Numbered from the stretch's first letter, positions 44,824-54,279 are shown. The stretch: 64,000 bases of DNA from Comamonadaceae bacterium (GCA_029255645.1 JANLJE010000014.1:20131-84130), one strand, 5' to 3'. Notes: generated from the sequence alone by a model not told the origin. Translations and numbers: made by a program.

Positions 44824-45870
44824 GTGGCCCAGCAACTGCGTTTTGCACCGGATGTTTTCGGGGACAATGGCAAGGCCCTCAAGCTGCTGTTCGTGGTGGA
44901 CCCCCTGGAGGGGCTCAAGGCCTACAAGGATTCCACCGTGGCCATGATGCGGGCGGCGGAAAAGCACGGTCACGAAGTCCATGCCTGCGAGGTGGGGAGC
45001 CTGTGCTGGCGGCGTCCGGAGCCGGGCCAGCCGGGGGTGTTCTGCCTGGCCTATCATCTGCATACCCGTCCCGACGACCATGACTGGTACCGGGAGACGG
45101 GCTGCGAAACCCTGCCTCTCAAGGCCTTCGATGCGGTGCTGATGCGCAAGGACCCGCCCTTCGACAGCGAATACATCACGGCGACCTGGCTGCTGGAACG
45201 GGCCGAGGCCGAAGGGGCACGGGTCTACAACAAGCCCCGGGCCCTGCGCGACCATTCGGAAAAGCTCGCCATCGCCGAATTCGACCGCTATACCGTGCCC
45301 ACCCTGGTGAGCCGGGATCTGAACCTGATCCAGCAGTTCATCGAGGCGCAGCGGGATGTGGTGGTGAAGCCCCTGGACGGCATGGGGGGCAGCCAGATTT
45401 TCCGCATTCACCGCAACGACTCGAACCGTAATTCCATCCTGGAAACCCTGACCCACCTGGGCCAGCGCACCATCATGGTGCAGCAGTACCTGCAGGAGAT
45501 TTCCCAGGGCGACAAGCGCATCCTGCTGATCGCAGGCAAGCCGGTGCCCTGGTGTCTGGCCCGCATTCCCAAGGCCGGGGAAAACCGGGGCAATCTGGCG
45601 GCCGGTGGCACCGGTGTGGCGCGCGAGCTTTCTCCGCGGGATCGGCAGATCGCCGAACACCTGGGCCCCATCCTGTGGCAGCGCGGTCTCCTGATCGTTG
45701 GCCTGGATGTGATCGGCGAGCATCTCACGGAAATCAATGTCACCAGCCCCACCTGCATGGTGGAAATCCGTCAGCAGACCGGCTTTGATGCAGCCGGGGC
45801 CTGCATCACCGCTCTGGAGCACCTGTGTTCAAGCGCTACCGCAGCTGCCTCTTCCTCCTCGGCCTCCTGA
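44824..45870 (+). CDS. gshB: Glutathione synthase
   Basis: A 348-residue ATP-grasp enzyme that adds glycine to gamma-glutamylcysteine. Seen are VVDPLEGLKAYKDSTVAMMRAA, VLMRKDPPFDSEYITATWLLERAE, VYNKPRALRDHSEKLA, VVKPLDGMGGSQIFRI (ATP grip) and GLDVIGEHLTEINVTSPT near the C-terminus, all standard. It starts with GTG. The 3' end overlaps the apbE start by 46 bases and ends in an alanine/serine run, which seems an extra tail caused by that overlap. Confidence 0.95.
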   Translation: MAQQLRFAPDVFGDNGKALKLLFVVDPLEGLKAYKDSTVAMMRAAEKHGHEVHACEVGSLCWRRPEPGQPGVFCLAYHLHTRPDDHDWYRETGCETLPLKAFDAVLMRKDPPFDSEYITATWLLERAEAEGARVYNKPRALRDHSEKLAIAEFDRYTVPTLVSRDLNLIQQFIEAQRDVVVKPLDGMGGSQIFRIHRNDSNRNSILETLTHLGQRTIMVQQYLQEISQGDKRILLIAGKPVPWCLARIPKAGENRGNLAAGGTGVARELSPRDRQIAEHLGPILWQRGLLIVGLDVIGEHLTEINVTSPTCMVEIRQQTGFDAAGACITALEHLCSSATAAASSSSAS

Positions 45871-46871
45871 GCGCTCTGGCGGGGTGTGACCGGACGCCAG
45901 CCCTGGTACAGCAGGAATCCTTTGTCTTTGGCACCCGGGTGGAGATTCTCGTGGCCGGTGTCCCCGAGGCCCAGGCCCGGGCGGCGGCGGCAGGGGTGCT
46001 GCAGGAGTTTGACCGCTTGCATCGGACTTACCATGCCTGGCAGCCTTCCGAACTGAGCGCGGTGAATGAGGCCCTGGCGGCGGGGCGCTCGATCCGGGTG
46101 GGGCCGGAGATGCGGGCCTTCATCCGCGAAGCGCAGGCGCTGGCCAGACAAGGAGGCTATCGCTTCGACCCGGGGATCGGTCACCTGGTCAAGCTCTGGG
46201 GCTTTCATTCGGATGAATTCAAACCCCGGTTGCCGGACCCGGCCGCCCTGGCAGCCTGGCGCAGCAAGCCGGCTTCCATCGCCCAGCTGCGTATCGAGGG
46301 CGATCGCCTCAGCAGCAGCAACCCCCTCGTGGCCCTGGATTTTGGCGGCTACCTGAAGGGGGTGGCGCTGGATCTGGCGGCGGCGCGGCTGCGTCAGCAA
46401 GGCATCCACGACGCCCTGATCAATATCGGCGGCAATGTCATGGCCCTGGGGAACAAGTACGGCAAGCCCTGGAAGGTGGGCATCCAGCATCCGCGCCAGC
46501 CCGGCCCCCTGGCCACGCTCGAATTGCGGGATGGCGAGGCCATTGGCACCTCCGGCGACTACCAGCGCTATTTCGAACTCGACGGGCGGCGCTATAGTCA
46601 TCTGCTCGACCCGGCCAGTGGTGCTCCGGCGGAGCATACCCAGGCGGTGACGGTGCTGCTGCCACCCGGCCCCAAGGCCGGCACCCTTTCGGATGCCCTC
46701 AGCAAGCCCATCTTCATCGCCGGTCCCGGACATTGGCAGGAAGCCGCCCGGCAGGTAGGGGTGAATCAGGTGTTGCGGGTGGATACGGATGGCCGCATCC
46801 AGGTCAGCCGGGCGCTCAGGGCCAGGCTCACGTTCCTGGGCAAACCCCCGGCCCTGGAGGAGGTGCCATAA
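45825..46871 (+). CDS. apbE: FAD:protein FMN transferase (lipoprotein)
   Basis: A 348-residue ApbE protein that attaches FMN to threonine of flavoproteins such as NqrB/NqrC or RnfG/D. A lipoprotein signal (LFLLGLLSALAGC) places it on the periplasmic side. Motifs: FVFGTRVEILVAG, DPGIGHLVKLWGFH, LDFGGYLKGVALDLAAARL, NIGGNVMALG, AIGTSGDYQRYFELDGRRYSHLLDPASG and the metal-binding LSDALSK. GTG start at 45825 within gshB. The usual TSD triple appears as LSDAL with no nearby nqr or rnf genes. Confidence 0.93.
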   Translation: MFKRYRSCLFLLGLLSALAGCDRTPALVQQESFVFGTRVEILVAGVPEAQARAAAAGVLQEFDRLHRTYHAWQPSELSAVNEALAAGRSIRVGPEMRAFIREAQALARQGGYRFDPGIGHLVKLWGFHSDEFKPRLPDPAALAAWRSKPASIAQLRIEGDRLSSSNPLVALDFGGYLKGVALDLAAARLRQQGIHDALINIGGNVMALGNKYGKPWKVGIQHPRQPGPLATLELRDGEAIGTSGDYQRYFELDGRRYSHLLDPASGAPAEHTQAVTVLLPPGPKAGTLSDALSKPIFIAGPGHWQEAARQVGVNQVLRVDTDGRIQVSRALRARLTFLGKPPALEEVP

Positions 46872-46900
46872 GCGTGAAGTAAGCGTGAAGTAAGCGTGAA
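46869..46900. repeat. ~3 x 11-bp tandem repeat at apbE stop
   Basis: TAAGCGTGAAG twice and a 10-base third copy; the first TAA is the apbE stop codon. Confidence 0.95.
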
Positions 46901-46904
46901 AAAT

Positions 46905-46932
46905 CTGACTTTAGTGCTAGTTTCGTTAGAAT
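46905..46932 (+). promoter_or_regulatory. Promoter of PTS operon
   Basis: CTGACT (46905-46910) and TAGAAT (46927-46932) with a 16-base spacer form a fair sigma-70 promoter 30 bases before the EIIA start. Confidence 0.55.
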
Positions 46933-46961
46933 AGGCCCCCTCTTCAGATCGGCGTGCTTTC

Positions 46962-47354
46962 ATGATCGGCCTCCTGCTCGTGACCCATGGCACCATGGGT
47001 GAAGCCCTGCTTCAGAATGTCTGCCACGTCCTCAACAAGCGCCCTCCGCAACTGCTGCAACTAGGTGTGGCGGCCCAGGATGATCCGCTCGACATCCTGC
47101 CCCTGGCCCGCCAGATGCTGGCGCAGGTGGATAGCGGCAAGGGGGTGCTGGTGCTGACCGATATTTACGGCGCCACCCCGGCCAACGTGGCCATCAAGCT
47201 GCTCGAACCAGGGCGGGTCGAAGGCGTGGCAGGCGTGAGTCTGCCGATGTTGCTGCGGGCCCTGACCTATCGGGAGAAGGGGATGGAAACCCTGGTGGCC
47301 AAGGCGGTCAGCGGTGCCCGGGACGGCGTATTGAACATGTTGAAGGACATCTGA
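46962..47354 (+). CDS. PTS EIIA component, mannose-type
   Basis: A 130-residue EIIA domain of the mannose/fructose family: MIGLLLVTHGTMGEALLQN with the phosphoacceptor histidine at residue 9, then VLVLTDIYGATPANVAIKL. It receives phosphate from HPr. No EIIB/EIIC permease is coded nearby, so it most likely has a regulatory job, as in other betaproteobacteria with a stand-alone EIIA-HPr-EI relay. The stop overlaps the HPr start by one base. Confidence 0.92.
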   Translation: MIGLLLVTHGTMGEALLQNVCHVLNKRPPQLLQLGVAAQDDPLDILPLARQMLAQVDSGKGVLVLTDIYGATPANVAIKLLEPGRVEGVAGVSLPMLLRALTYREKGMETLVAKAVSGARDGVLNMLKDI

Positions 47355-47623
47355 TGTTGCAGAGGGAAGCAAAAATCATCAACAAGCTCGGCCTGCATGC
47401 CCGGGCTTCCGCCAAGCTCACCCAGACCGCGGGCCGGTTTGCCTCCGAGGTCTGGATGGAGAAGAATGGCCGCCGCATCAATGCCAAAAGCATCATGGGC
47501 GTCATGATGCTGGCGGCGGCCAAGGGCAGCACCGTGACCATCGAGACCGATGGCAGCGATGAGGCCGAGGCCATGGAGGCCCTGCTGGCCCTGATTGCGG
47601 ATTACTTTGGAGAAGGCGAGTGA
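47354..47623 (+). CDS. ptsH: PTS phosphocarrier HPr
   Basis: An 89-residue HPr: IINKLGLHARASAKL with active histidine 15, and RRINAKSIMGVMML with serine 46 in the regulatory site that HPr kinase can phosphorylate. It passes phosphate from EI to EIIA. It overlaps EI by four bases. Confidence 0.95.
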   Translation: MLQREAKIINKLGLHARASAKLTQTAGRFASEVWMEKNGRRINAKSIMGVMMLAAAKGSTVTIETDGSDEAEAMEALLALIADYFGEGE

Positions 47624-49362
47624 GCTTTACCCTGCATGGCCTGGGCGTATCCGGCGGCATCGCCATTGGCCGGGCCCTGCTCATGTCGCATGCCACCCTG
47701 GAGGTGGCCCACCTGACCATCGCCCCGCGCCTGGTGGACAAGGAAATCGCCCGCTTCGAGCAGGCCCTGGAGGCGGTGCGGGCCGAACTGGCCAGCATGA
47801 AGGAGAGTGCCGAGCATGCCCCGGCGGAACTGGCGGCCTTCATCGACCTGCATGCGATGTTTCTGGCCGACCCGGAGCTGGTGGAAGTGCCCAAGCAGAT
47901 CATCCGCGAACGGCGCTGCAATGCCGAGTGGGCGCTGGTGCAGCAGATGGAGCATCTGGCGGCCCAGTTCGAGCAGTTTGAAGATACCTACCTGAAGGAA
48001 CGCAAGTTCGACGTGGTGCAGGTGGTGGAGCGGGTCGTGAAGGAACTGCTGGGCCACCCGGCCCGGGCGGTGATGAAGAAGACCAAGGGGGTGACCGAGG
48101 AAAACCTGATCATCGTCGCCCATGACCTGTCCCCCGCCGACGTGATCGCCTTCAAGGAACACCGCTTCGCCGCCTTCGTCACCGATGTCGGCGGCGCCAC
48201 TTCCCATACCGCCATTCTGGCGCGCAGCATGGCCATTCCCGCCATCGTCGGCCTTGGCAACGCCCGGGCCATGATCCGGGACGACGAGCTGTTGATTGTG
48301 GACGGTATCCGGGGGGTACTGATCGCCAATCCCGATGAGCGGGTGCTGGAGGAATACCGGCTCAGGAAGGAGCAGATCGAGCTGGAGCGTTCCAAGCTCA
48401 GACGCCTCAAGTCGGCTCCGTCGGAAACCCTGGACGGCATCACCGTCAGCCTCCAGGCCAATATCGAACTGCCCTCCGACACCAGGGACGCGCTGGAGTC
48501 CGGGGCCGATGGAGTGGGCCTGTTCCGTACCGAATTCCTGTTCCTGGGCCGGGGCGACATGCCTTCTGAAGAGGAGCAGTTCGAGGCCTATAAAAAGGTG
48601 GTCAAGGGGATGGAAGGGCGTCCGGTCACCATCCGCACCTTCGACCTCGGGGGCGACAAGGCCATCGACCACCAGCGCACCCAGACCAACCCGGCCTTGG
48701 GTCGCCGCGCCATCCGCCTGTCGCTGGCTGAGCCGAACATGTTCCACCTGCAACTGCGGGCCATCCTGCGCGCTTCCCGCTACGGCAAGGTGAAGCTGTT
48801 GATTCCCATGCTCTCGCACGCCCACCAGATCGATGCCACCCTGGCGGCGGTGGAGCAGGCCAAGTCCAGCCTCAGGGGCGAGAAGATCCTGTTCGACGAG
48901 AACATCGAGGTGGGCGGCATGATCGAGATTCCCGGCGCGGCCCTGGCCGTGAGCATGTTCCTGCGCCGCCTGAACTTCCTCTCCATCGGCACCAACGACC
49001 TGATCCAGTACACCCTGGCCATCGACCGCACCGACGAACAGGTCGCCAGCCTCTATGATCCCCTGCACCCGGCGGTGCTGATGCTGGTCGCCCACACCAT
49101 CAGCAGCGCCGAAAAGGCGGGCGTTCCCATTTCCGTCTGCGGCGAGATGGCCGGGGCTCCGAAATTCACCCGCCTCTTGCTGGGCATGGGATTGCGCACC
49201 TTCTCCATGCACCCCTCCCAGATCCTGGAGGTCAAGAACCGGGTGCTGCAGGCTGACGTGAATGAACTGGCGCCGTTGGTGCGGCGCATCCTGCGTCTGG
49301 AAGAAACCGGCAAAATCCGCGAGGCAGTGGAAAGGCTAAATGCCCTGGCTGCCGCCAACTGA
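47620..49362 (+). CDS. ptsI: PTS enzyme I (phosphoenolpyruvate-protein phosphotransferase)
   Basis: A 580-residue EI that autophosphorylates from PEP. GVSGGIAIGRALLMSH begins the protein; the active histidine is 196 in DVGGATSHTAILARS; the PEP site has GIGLFRTEFLFL-like VGLFRTEFLFLGRGDMPSEEEQF, TIRTFDLGGDKAI, IGTNDLIQYTLAIDR and SVCGEMAG with the catalytic cysteine. It starts with GTG overlapping the HPr stop (GTGA). Confidence 0.95.
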   Translation: MSFTLHGLGVSGGIAIGRALLMSHATLEVAHLTIAPRLVDKEIARFEQALEAVRAELASMKESAEHAPAELAAFIDLHAMFLADPELVEVPKQIIRERRCNAEWALVQQMEHLAAQFEQFEDTYLKERKFDVVQVVERVVKELLGHPARAVMKKTKGVTEENLIIVAHDLSPADVIAFKEHRFAAFVTDVGGATSHTAILARSMAIPAIVGLGNARAMIRDDELLIVDGIRGVLIANPDERVLEEYRLRKEQIELERSKLRRLKSAPSETLDGITVSLQANIELPSDTRDALESGADGVGLFRTEFLFLGRGDMPSEEEQFEAYKKVVKGMEGRPVTIRTFDLGGDKAIDHQRTQTNPALGRRAIRLSLAEPNMFHLQLRAILRASRYGKVKLLIPMLSHAHQIDATLAAVEQAKSSLRGEKILFDENIEVGGMIEIPGAALAVSMFLRRLNFLSIGTNDLIQYTLAIDRTDEQVASLYDPLHPAVLMLVAHTISSAEKAGVPISVCGEMAGAPKFTRLLLGMGLRTFSMHPSQILEVKNRVLQADVNELAPLVRRILRLEETGKIREAVERLNALAAAN

Positions 49363-49365
49363 GAA

Positions 49366-49391
49366 CCGGGCCGATTGACCGGGTCGATTGA
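49366..49391. repeat. 2 x 13-bp tandem duplication after ptsI
   Basis: CCGGGCCGATTGA then CCGGGTCGATTGA, beginning four bases after the ptsI stop. Confidence 0.85.
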
Positions 49392-49440
49392 CTTTTCCCG
49401 GTCTTGCCGGTACTGTTCGCGGCCTCGGGCGTGGCCCGGG

Positions 49441-49491
49441 GGCGCCCTTTTGAACTCAGCTTGCAGGCGCCATAAAAATGCTAAAGCGAGG
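49441..49491 (+). promoter_or_regulatory. SAM-II riboswitch upstream of metX
   Basis: P1 is a 6-bp stem, GGCGCC (49441-49446) with GGCGCC (49466-49471). The loop has the A/U-rich CUUUUGAAC and a UUGCAG just before the 3' arm; the tail AUAAAAAUGCUAAAGCGAG carries the conserved GCUAAA. The loop bases CUC-A-GCUU can pair with AAGC-GAG of the tail (one bulged A), giving the pseudoknot helix. This is the fold and conserved sequence of the SAM-II (metX) class. It would bind S-adenosylmethionine and turn metX off. A terminator hairpin starts 17 bases later. Confidence 0.82.
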
Positions 49492-49507
49492 ACAGGCCGT
49501 CATCCCG

Positions 49508-49541
49508 AACCCAGTCCCCGTTCTGGCAGACTGGGTTTTTT
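49508..49541 (+). terminator. Leader terminator before metX
   Basis: AACCCAGTC (49508-49516) and GACTGGGTT (49529-49537) form a perfect 9-bp stem with a run of six T. It ends 14 bases before the metX start codon, so it must be bypassed for expression: the expected expression platform of the riboswitch. Confidence 0.85.
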
Positions 49542-49555
49542 GCATCCGGAGCGCC

Positions 49556-50689
49556 ATGACTGACCCCAGATCCGTGGGCCTCGTCGTTCCCCAGACGGCC
49601 CGTTTCGACCAGGAACTCCCGCTCAAGAGCGGCGCCCGCCTGCCGGGGTTCGAGCTGGTCCATGAAACCTATGGCAACCTCAATGCCGCGCGCAGCAATG
49701 CCGTGCTGGTCTGCCACGCCCTCTCGGGCAGCCACCATGTGGCCGGCTATCATGATGCCGCCGACCCGGACAAGACCCTGGGCTGGTGGGACAATCTGGT
49801 GGGCCCCGGCAAGCCGCTCGATACCCGCAAGTTCTTCGTGGTCGGGGTCAACAACCTGGGCGGCTGCTACGGCTCCACCGGCCCGCGCTCCCTCAACCCG
49901 GAAACCGGCAAGCCCTATGGCGCCGATTTTCCCCTGGTGACGGTGGAGGACTGGGTCGAGGCCCAGGCCCGCCTGGCCGACCGGCTCGGCATCGACACCT
50001 GGGCGGCGGTGATCGGCGGCTCCCTGGGCGGCATGCAGGCCCTGCAATGGACCCTGGCCTACCCGGAACGGGTGCGGCACGGCATCGTGATCGCCTCGGC
50101 GCCCAAGCTCTCGGCCCAGAACATCGCCTTCAACGAAGTGGCCCGCCAGGCCATCCTCTCCGATCCCGACTTTCACGGCGGCCACTATTACGAACATGGG
50201 GTGGTGCCCAGAAACGGCCTGCGCCTGGCCCGCATGGTGGGCCACATCACCTACCTCTCCGACGACCAGATGGCGGAGAAATTCGGCCGCAAGCTGCGGC
50301 ACGGGGAGCCCCGCTTCAACTACGACGTGGAATTCGAGATCGAATCCTACCTGCGCTACCAGGGCGACAGGTTCGCGAAGAGCTTCGACGCCAACACCTA
50401 TCTGCTCACCACCAAGGCCCTCGATTATTTTGATCCCGCCTTCGACTACGACGGCGACCTGCGCGCCGCCCTGGCCCGGGCCCGGGCCGATTTCTTCGTG
50501 GCCTCGTTTACCACCGACTGGCGCTTTGCCCCCGAGCGCAGCCGCGAGATCGTCTATGCCCTGCTGCACAACGGCCGCCGCGTGAGTTACGCCGAAATCG
50601 ACTGCGATGCCGGGCATGACTCCTTCCTGCTCGACTCGCCCCATTACCACGCGGCCCTGGGTGCCTATCTGGAGGGCATTTCCGCATGA
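49556..50689 (+). CDS. metX: Homoserine O-acetyltransferase or O-succinyltransferase
   Basis: A 377-residue alpha/beta-hydrolase-fold acyltransferase that activates homoserine for methionine synthesis. The start region is [35 protein letters not shown] and the nucleophile elbow [13 protein letters not shown] follow, with the charge-relay aspartate (FTTDWRFAP region) and histidine in [12 protein letters not shown]. Acyl-donor choice (acetyl or succinyl) cannot be fixed by eye. ATG 49556 is used; ATG 49478 lies inside the riboswitch. Coupled by four bases to metW. Confidence 0.94.
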   Translation: MTDPRSVGLVVPQTARFDQELPLKSGARLPGFELVHETYGNLNAARSNAVLVCHALSGSHHVAGYHDAADPDKTLGWWDNLVGPGKPLDTRKFFVVGVNNLGGCYGSTGPRSLNPETGKPYGADFPLVTVEDWVEAQARLADRLGIDTWAAVIGGSLGGMQALQWTLAYPERVRHGIVIASAPKLSAQNIAFNEVARQAILSDPDFHGGHYYEHGVVPRNGLRLARMVGHITYLSDDQMAEKFGRKLRHGEPRFNYDVEFEIESYLRYQGDRFAKSFDANTYLLTTKALDYFDPAFDYDGDLRAALARARADFFVASFTTDWRFAPERSREIVYALLHNGRRVSYAEIDCDAGHDSFLLDSPHYHAALGAYLEGISA

Positions 50690-51294
50690 CCTTGTATGGA
50701 CGCTTCGATTTTGACTACATTGCCCGCTGGATCAGCCCCGGCGAACGGGTGCTGGACCTCGGCTGCGGCGATGGCAGCCTGCTGCGCTACCTGCAAGAGA
50801 CGAAGGGCATCCGCGGCTACGGCGTGGAACTCGACCCTGGCAATGTCACCGCCTGCATCCAGAATGGGGTCAATGTGCTGCAGTTCGACCTGGAACGGGG
50901 CCTGCAAGGCTTCGAGGACGACTCCTTCGACCATGTGATCATGTCCCTCTCGCTCCAGACCGTGCGCCACACCGTGCCGCTGCTCAAGGAGATGCTCAGG
51001 GTCGGTCACGAGGCGGTGGTGTCCTTTCCCAACTTCGGCTACGGGCCGCACCGGGAAGCCATCGCCAAGGGCCGCATGCCGGTCTCGAAGCACCTGCCTT
51101 ACCAGTGGTATGACTCGCCCAATGTGCGCTTCTTCACCATCGCCGACTTCGACGCGCTGTGCGCCGAACAGGGCATTCAGGTGCGGGAACTCCTGGCCTT
51201 TGCCGACGGCCAGCCCGTCGGGGGAGATCCCAATCTGAAAGGTGAAGTGGGCTTGTATCGACTCGGGCGCCAGGGCTCAGGCCCGGGGGGTTGA
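50686..51294 (+). CDS. metW: Methionine biosynthesis protein MetW
   Basis: A 202-residue SAM-methyltransferase-fold protein always found behind metX in betaproteobacteria and needed for full MetX activity: [55 protein letters not shown] and [37 protein letters not shown]. Its last codons overlap the convergent lapA gene; the stop is in a 15-bp tandem duplication. Confidence 0.93.
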   Translation: MTLYGRFDFDYIARWISPGERVLDLGCGDGSLLRYLQETKGIRGYGVELDPGNVTACIQNGVNVLQFDLERGLQGFEDDSFDHVIMSLSLQTVRHTVPLLKEMLRVGHEAVVSFPNFGYGPHREAIAKGRMPVSKHLPYQWYDSPNVRFFTIADFDALCAEQGIQVRELLAFADGQPVGGDPNLKGEVGLYRLGRQGSGPGG

Positions 51295-51666
51295 ATCCCG
51301 GGGGGTTGATTCCTCTGCCGCCGTGGTCTCGGCGGCGCCTGAGGGCGTCATTTCCGGGAGCGGTCCTGACCCGGGTAACCGGGCGGCCAGCCCGGCCATT
51401 TCGATCCCCTGGCGTTCGCAGATCTGTTCGAGTTCTTCCAGCTTTTTCTTCTGGCGGCCAAGCTGCCAGCGGTCCCGCAGTACGGCCGGGGTACTCATCA
51501 GGCCGAGGATCAGGGCGCCCAGCGCCAGACTGGCCAGCAACACCAGGGCCAGCGAGCTTTCGAAGCTCCAGAAAAAGAGATTGACCACCACCGGGCTGTT
51601 GTTCTGCAGGGCAAAGGCCCCGGCGGCGATGGCGAAAGCGATGGCGAGCAGCGTCAGGAGTTGCAT
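51277..51666 (-). CDS. lapA: LapA domain (YciS-like) membrane protein
   Basis: A ~129-residue protein with two N-terminal membrane segments (LLTLLAIAFAIAAGAFALQNN and LALVLLASLALGALILGLM) and FFWSFESSLALVLLA between them, the LapA pattern, followed by a cytoplasmic coiled helix (GRQKKKLEELEQICERQG). LapA helps regulate lipopolysaccharide assembly in enterobacteria. ATG 51666 is used. The end ([10 protein letters not shown]) is coded by the tandem duplication shared with the metW stop. Confidence 0.75.
   Translation of the reverse strand: MQLLTLLAIAFAIAAGAFALQNNSPVVVNLFFWSFESSLALVLLASLALGALILGLMSTPAVLRDRWQLGRQKKKLEELEQICERQGIEMAGLAARLPGSGPLPEMTPSGAAETTAAEESTPRDSTPRA
51282..51311. repeat. 2 x 15-bp tandem duplication at metW/lapA ends
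   Basis: CCCGGGGGGTTGAAT then CCCGGGGGGTTGATT. The metW stop (51292-51294) lies in the first unit; both units are also coding for the lapA C-terminus on the other strand. Confidence 0.9.
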
Positions 51667-51780
51667 GGAATGCCTTTGAATGTTCTGCACACCTGCACAC
51701 CTTAACGGGGCCTTCCCCTCAGGGCAAGGCATCTTGGAAAAAAGATGGGCGGATGCCGGCCCGACGCCGGAGGTAGTGGG

Positions 51781-51820
51781 CTCAGTCGGGCTCAGTCGGG
51801 CTCAGTCGGGCTCAGTCGCC
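51781..51820. repeat. 4 x 10-bp tandem repeat at htpX stop
   Basis: CTCAGTCGGG three times and CTCAGTCGCC once. The htpX stop (complement of 51812-51814) lies in the last unit, the one nearest the gene; the other three are downstream. Confidence 0.95.
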
Positions 51821-52660
51821 CCGGACCATGGCCCGCAGCCGCGCCACCCGTTCCTCGGCAGGCGGGTGGGTGGAGAACAGATTGCTGAGGCCGCCACCGG
51901 AAAGCGGGTTCATGATCATCATCTGGGCCGTTTCCGGGTGGGCCTCGGCGGAAGCCATGGGAATGTTCCGGGCATAGGCATTGATCTTTTCGAGGGCATC
52001 GGCCAGGGCGCCGGGGTCGCCGCTGATCTCGGCGCCGCCCCGGTCGGCCTCGTATTCCCGGGCCCGGGAGATGGCCATCTGGATCACCGTGGCGGCAAGC
52101 GGGGCCAGAATCATCACCAGGATGCCGGCAATGGGATTGGTTGGACGCCCGTCCGGATCCCGGCTGCCAAAGAACATGGCGAAGTTGGCGAGCATCGAGA
52201 TGGCGCCGGCCATGGTGGCGGAAATGGTGGAGATCAGGATGTCCCGGTTTTTCACATGGCTCAGTTCGTGGGCCATCACGCCCCGGAGTTCCCGCGCCGA
52301 AAGCAGGCGCAAGATGCCGGTGGTGGCGGCGACCGCGGCATGTTCCGGATTGCGGCCGGTGGCAAAGGCGTTGGGCTGGGCCTCGTCGATGATGTACACC
52401 CTGGGCATCGGGAGTCCGGCCTTCCGGGCCAGTTCCCGCACCATGTCGTAGAACTGGGGCGCCGAGTATTCATCCACCTCCCGGGCGTTGTACATCTTCA
52501 ATACCAGCTTGTCCGAGAACCAGTAGGAAAAGAAGTTCATGGCGCCGCCTAGCACCAGGGCGATGAGCATGCCCTGGGCGCCGCCGATGTAGGCGCCAAT
52601 GGCACCGAAGAGCGCCATGATGCCGGCCATGAGCAGGGCTGTCTTGAACCAGTTGAACAT
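51812..52660 (-). CDS. htpX: Membrane-bound zinc protease HtpX
   Basis: A 282-residue M48 protease of inner-membrane quality control. Two N-terminal membrane segments ([38 protein letters not shown]) precede the zinc site [16 protein letters not shown] and the third ligand in [17 protein letters not shown]. Two further hydrophobic stretches follow the HELSH motif. Typical length. Confidence 0.95.
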   Translation of the reverse strand: MFNWFKTALLMAGIMALFGAIGAYIGGAQGMLIALVLGGAMNFFSYWFSDKLVLKMYNAREVDEYSAPQFYDMVRELARKAGLPMPRVYIIDEAQPNAFATGRNPEHAAVAATTGILRLLSARELRGVMAHELSHVKNRDILISTISATMAGAISMLANFAMFFGSRDPDGRPTNPIAGILVMILAPLAATVIQMAISRAREYEADRGGAEISGDPGALADALEKINAYARNIPMASAEAHPETAQMMIMNPLSGGGLSNLFSTHPPAEERVARLRAMVRGD

Positions 52661-52720
52661 GGAAACCTCCTTGAGGCTGCAGTGGAATCGGGCTATTAGA
52701 TAGGCCTGAAAGTTTCGAAT

Positions 52721-53647
52721 TCAAGCGGGGTCGCCGAAGCGTTCGTTCGCTTTTATCGAATTCCCCGCCAGGAACTGGGCGGCCTGAAGGCGCTTGCCGC
52801 CGGCTTTTTGGAGTTCCGTCAGGCACAAGGCGCCCATGCCGCAGGCAACGGTGATGCCCTGTCCATCCACGGCCAGGATGGTGCCGGGCCGCCCCTGGCC
52901 TGCGACGGGATGGGCTTGCCATATTTTGATGGGACTGCCCTGCAGGCGGGTCTGGGCGGCGGGGAAGGGGTTGAAGGCGCGGATGTGGCGGTCCAGCTCG
53001 GTGGCGCTGCGGCTCCAGTCCAGCCAGGCTTCGGCTTTTTCGATCTTGGCGGCGTAGGTGACGCCGGCTTCGGGCTGGGTTTCCGGGACCAAGGGGAGAC
53101 GCGGCAGGGTATCCACCATGAGCTGGGCGCCCAGTCGGGCGAGCCGGTCGTGCAGGCTGGCCGCAGTGTCCTGGGGGCCGATGGGGGTGCGGACCCGGGC
53201 CAGTACCGGGCCGGTATCCAGCCCGGCTTCCATCTGCATGATGCAGACTCCGGTCTCGGCATCCCCGGCCTGGATGGCCCGCTGGATGGGGGCGGCGCCG
53301 CGCCAGCGGGGCAGGAGCGAGGCATGGATGTTGAGGCAGCCCAGACGGGGCATGTCCAGCACTTCCTGGGGCAGGATCAGGCCGTAGGCGGCGACGATCA
53401 TGGCCTCGGCTTGCACGGCGGCGATCTTTTCCCGGGCCCCGGCATCCTTTTTCAGGGACAGGGGCTGGAAGACTTCCAGGTTGTGCTGCAAGGCCAGTCG
53501 CTTGACGGCGGAGGCCTGGAGCTGCATGCCCCGGCCCGCCGGGCGGTCCGGCTGAGTCAGCACCAGGGCGATGTCGTGCCCGGCATCGAGCAGGGCGGCC
53601 AGGGCGGTGGCGGCGAATTCCGGGGTGCCGGCAAAGATCAGTTTCAT
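52721..53647 (-). CDS. fmt: Methionyl-tRNA formyltransferase
   Basis: A 308-residue enzyme that formylates initiator Met-tRNA from 10-formyl-THF. N-terminal domain: [34 protein letters not shown], and the active-site loop [20 protein letters not shown] with [14 protein letters not shown]; the C-terminal OB domain follows (AAQFLAGN). It overlaps def by four bases, the usual def-fmt operon. Confidence 0.96.
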   Translation of the reverse strand: MKLIFAGTPEFAATALAALLDAGHDIALVLTQPDRPAGRGMQLQASAVKRLALQHNLEVFQPLSLKKDAGAREKIAAVQAEAMIVAAYGLILPQEVLDMPRLGCLNIHASLLPRWRGAAPIQRAIQAGDAETGVCIMQMEAGLDTGPVLARVRTPIGPQDTAASLHDRLARLGAQLMVDTLPRLPLVPETQPEAGVTYAAKIEKAEAWLDWSRSATELDRHIRAFNPFPAAQTRLQGSPIKIWQAHPVAGQGRPGTILAVDGQGITVACGMGALCLTELQKAGGKRLQAAQFLAGNSIKANERFGDPA

Positions 53648-54147
53648 GCGGTGATCCGGGCCTGCTTGGCCAGCTTGTTCTTGATCCGCATCTGCTTGAG
53701 TTGCGACAGGTGATCCACGAAAACCTTGCCCTGCAGGTGATCCAGTTCATGCTGGATGCAGACCGCCAGCAGGCCATCGGCGCTGCAGCTGCGGATCTGG
53801 TTTTCGAGGTCCAGATATTCCACGGTGACTTCTGCCGCCCGTTCCACCTTGTCATAGATGCCGGGGACGGAGAGGCAGCCTTCTTCATAGACCTGGACGC
53901 CGTCCCGATGGGTGATGCGGGGGTTGATCAGGGCCAGCAACTGGTTTTTCTCTTCCGAGATGTCGATGACCACCACCTGTTTGTGCACATCCACCTGGGT
54001 GGCGGCAAGGCCGATGCCGGGGGCTTCGTACATGGTTTCGGCCAGGTCGGCGACCAGCCTGCGTATACCGTCGTCAATTTTTTCGACAGGGGTGGCGACT
54101 TTCTTGAGACGGGCATCGGGAAAGCGCAAAATGGGAAGTAGGGCCAT
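53644..54147 (-). CDS. def: Peptide deformylase
   Basis: A 167-residue metalloenzyme that removes the formyl group from new proteins. All three motifs are present: [28 protein letters not shown] (Cys ligand) and [14 protein letters not shown] (HExxH). Confidence 0.96.
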   Translation of the reverse strand: MALLPILRFPDARLKKVATPVEKIDDGIRRLVADLAETMYEAPGIGLAATQVDVHKQVVVIDISEEKNQLLALINPRITHRDGVQVYEEGCLSVPGIYDKVERAAEVTVEYLDLENQIRSCSADGLLAVCIQHELDHLQGKVFVDHLSQLKQMRIKNKLAKQARITA

Positions 54148-54279
54148 GGGGAAAGCTTGCTCGGTTAAGACATTACAGGCAGAATCTCATGCACTTTCAG
54201 GAATTGGAACGGCATGAGCTGTGGGTTTCTCCGACAGATTCCAGCCCGGCATGTTCCACCGGTACACGAGGAAAAACCC

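Noticed and set aside
49478-49555. Upstream start of metX at ATG 49478
   Set aside because: This ATG is part of the riboswitch tail (AUGCUAAA) and a terminator lies between it and the real start.
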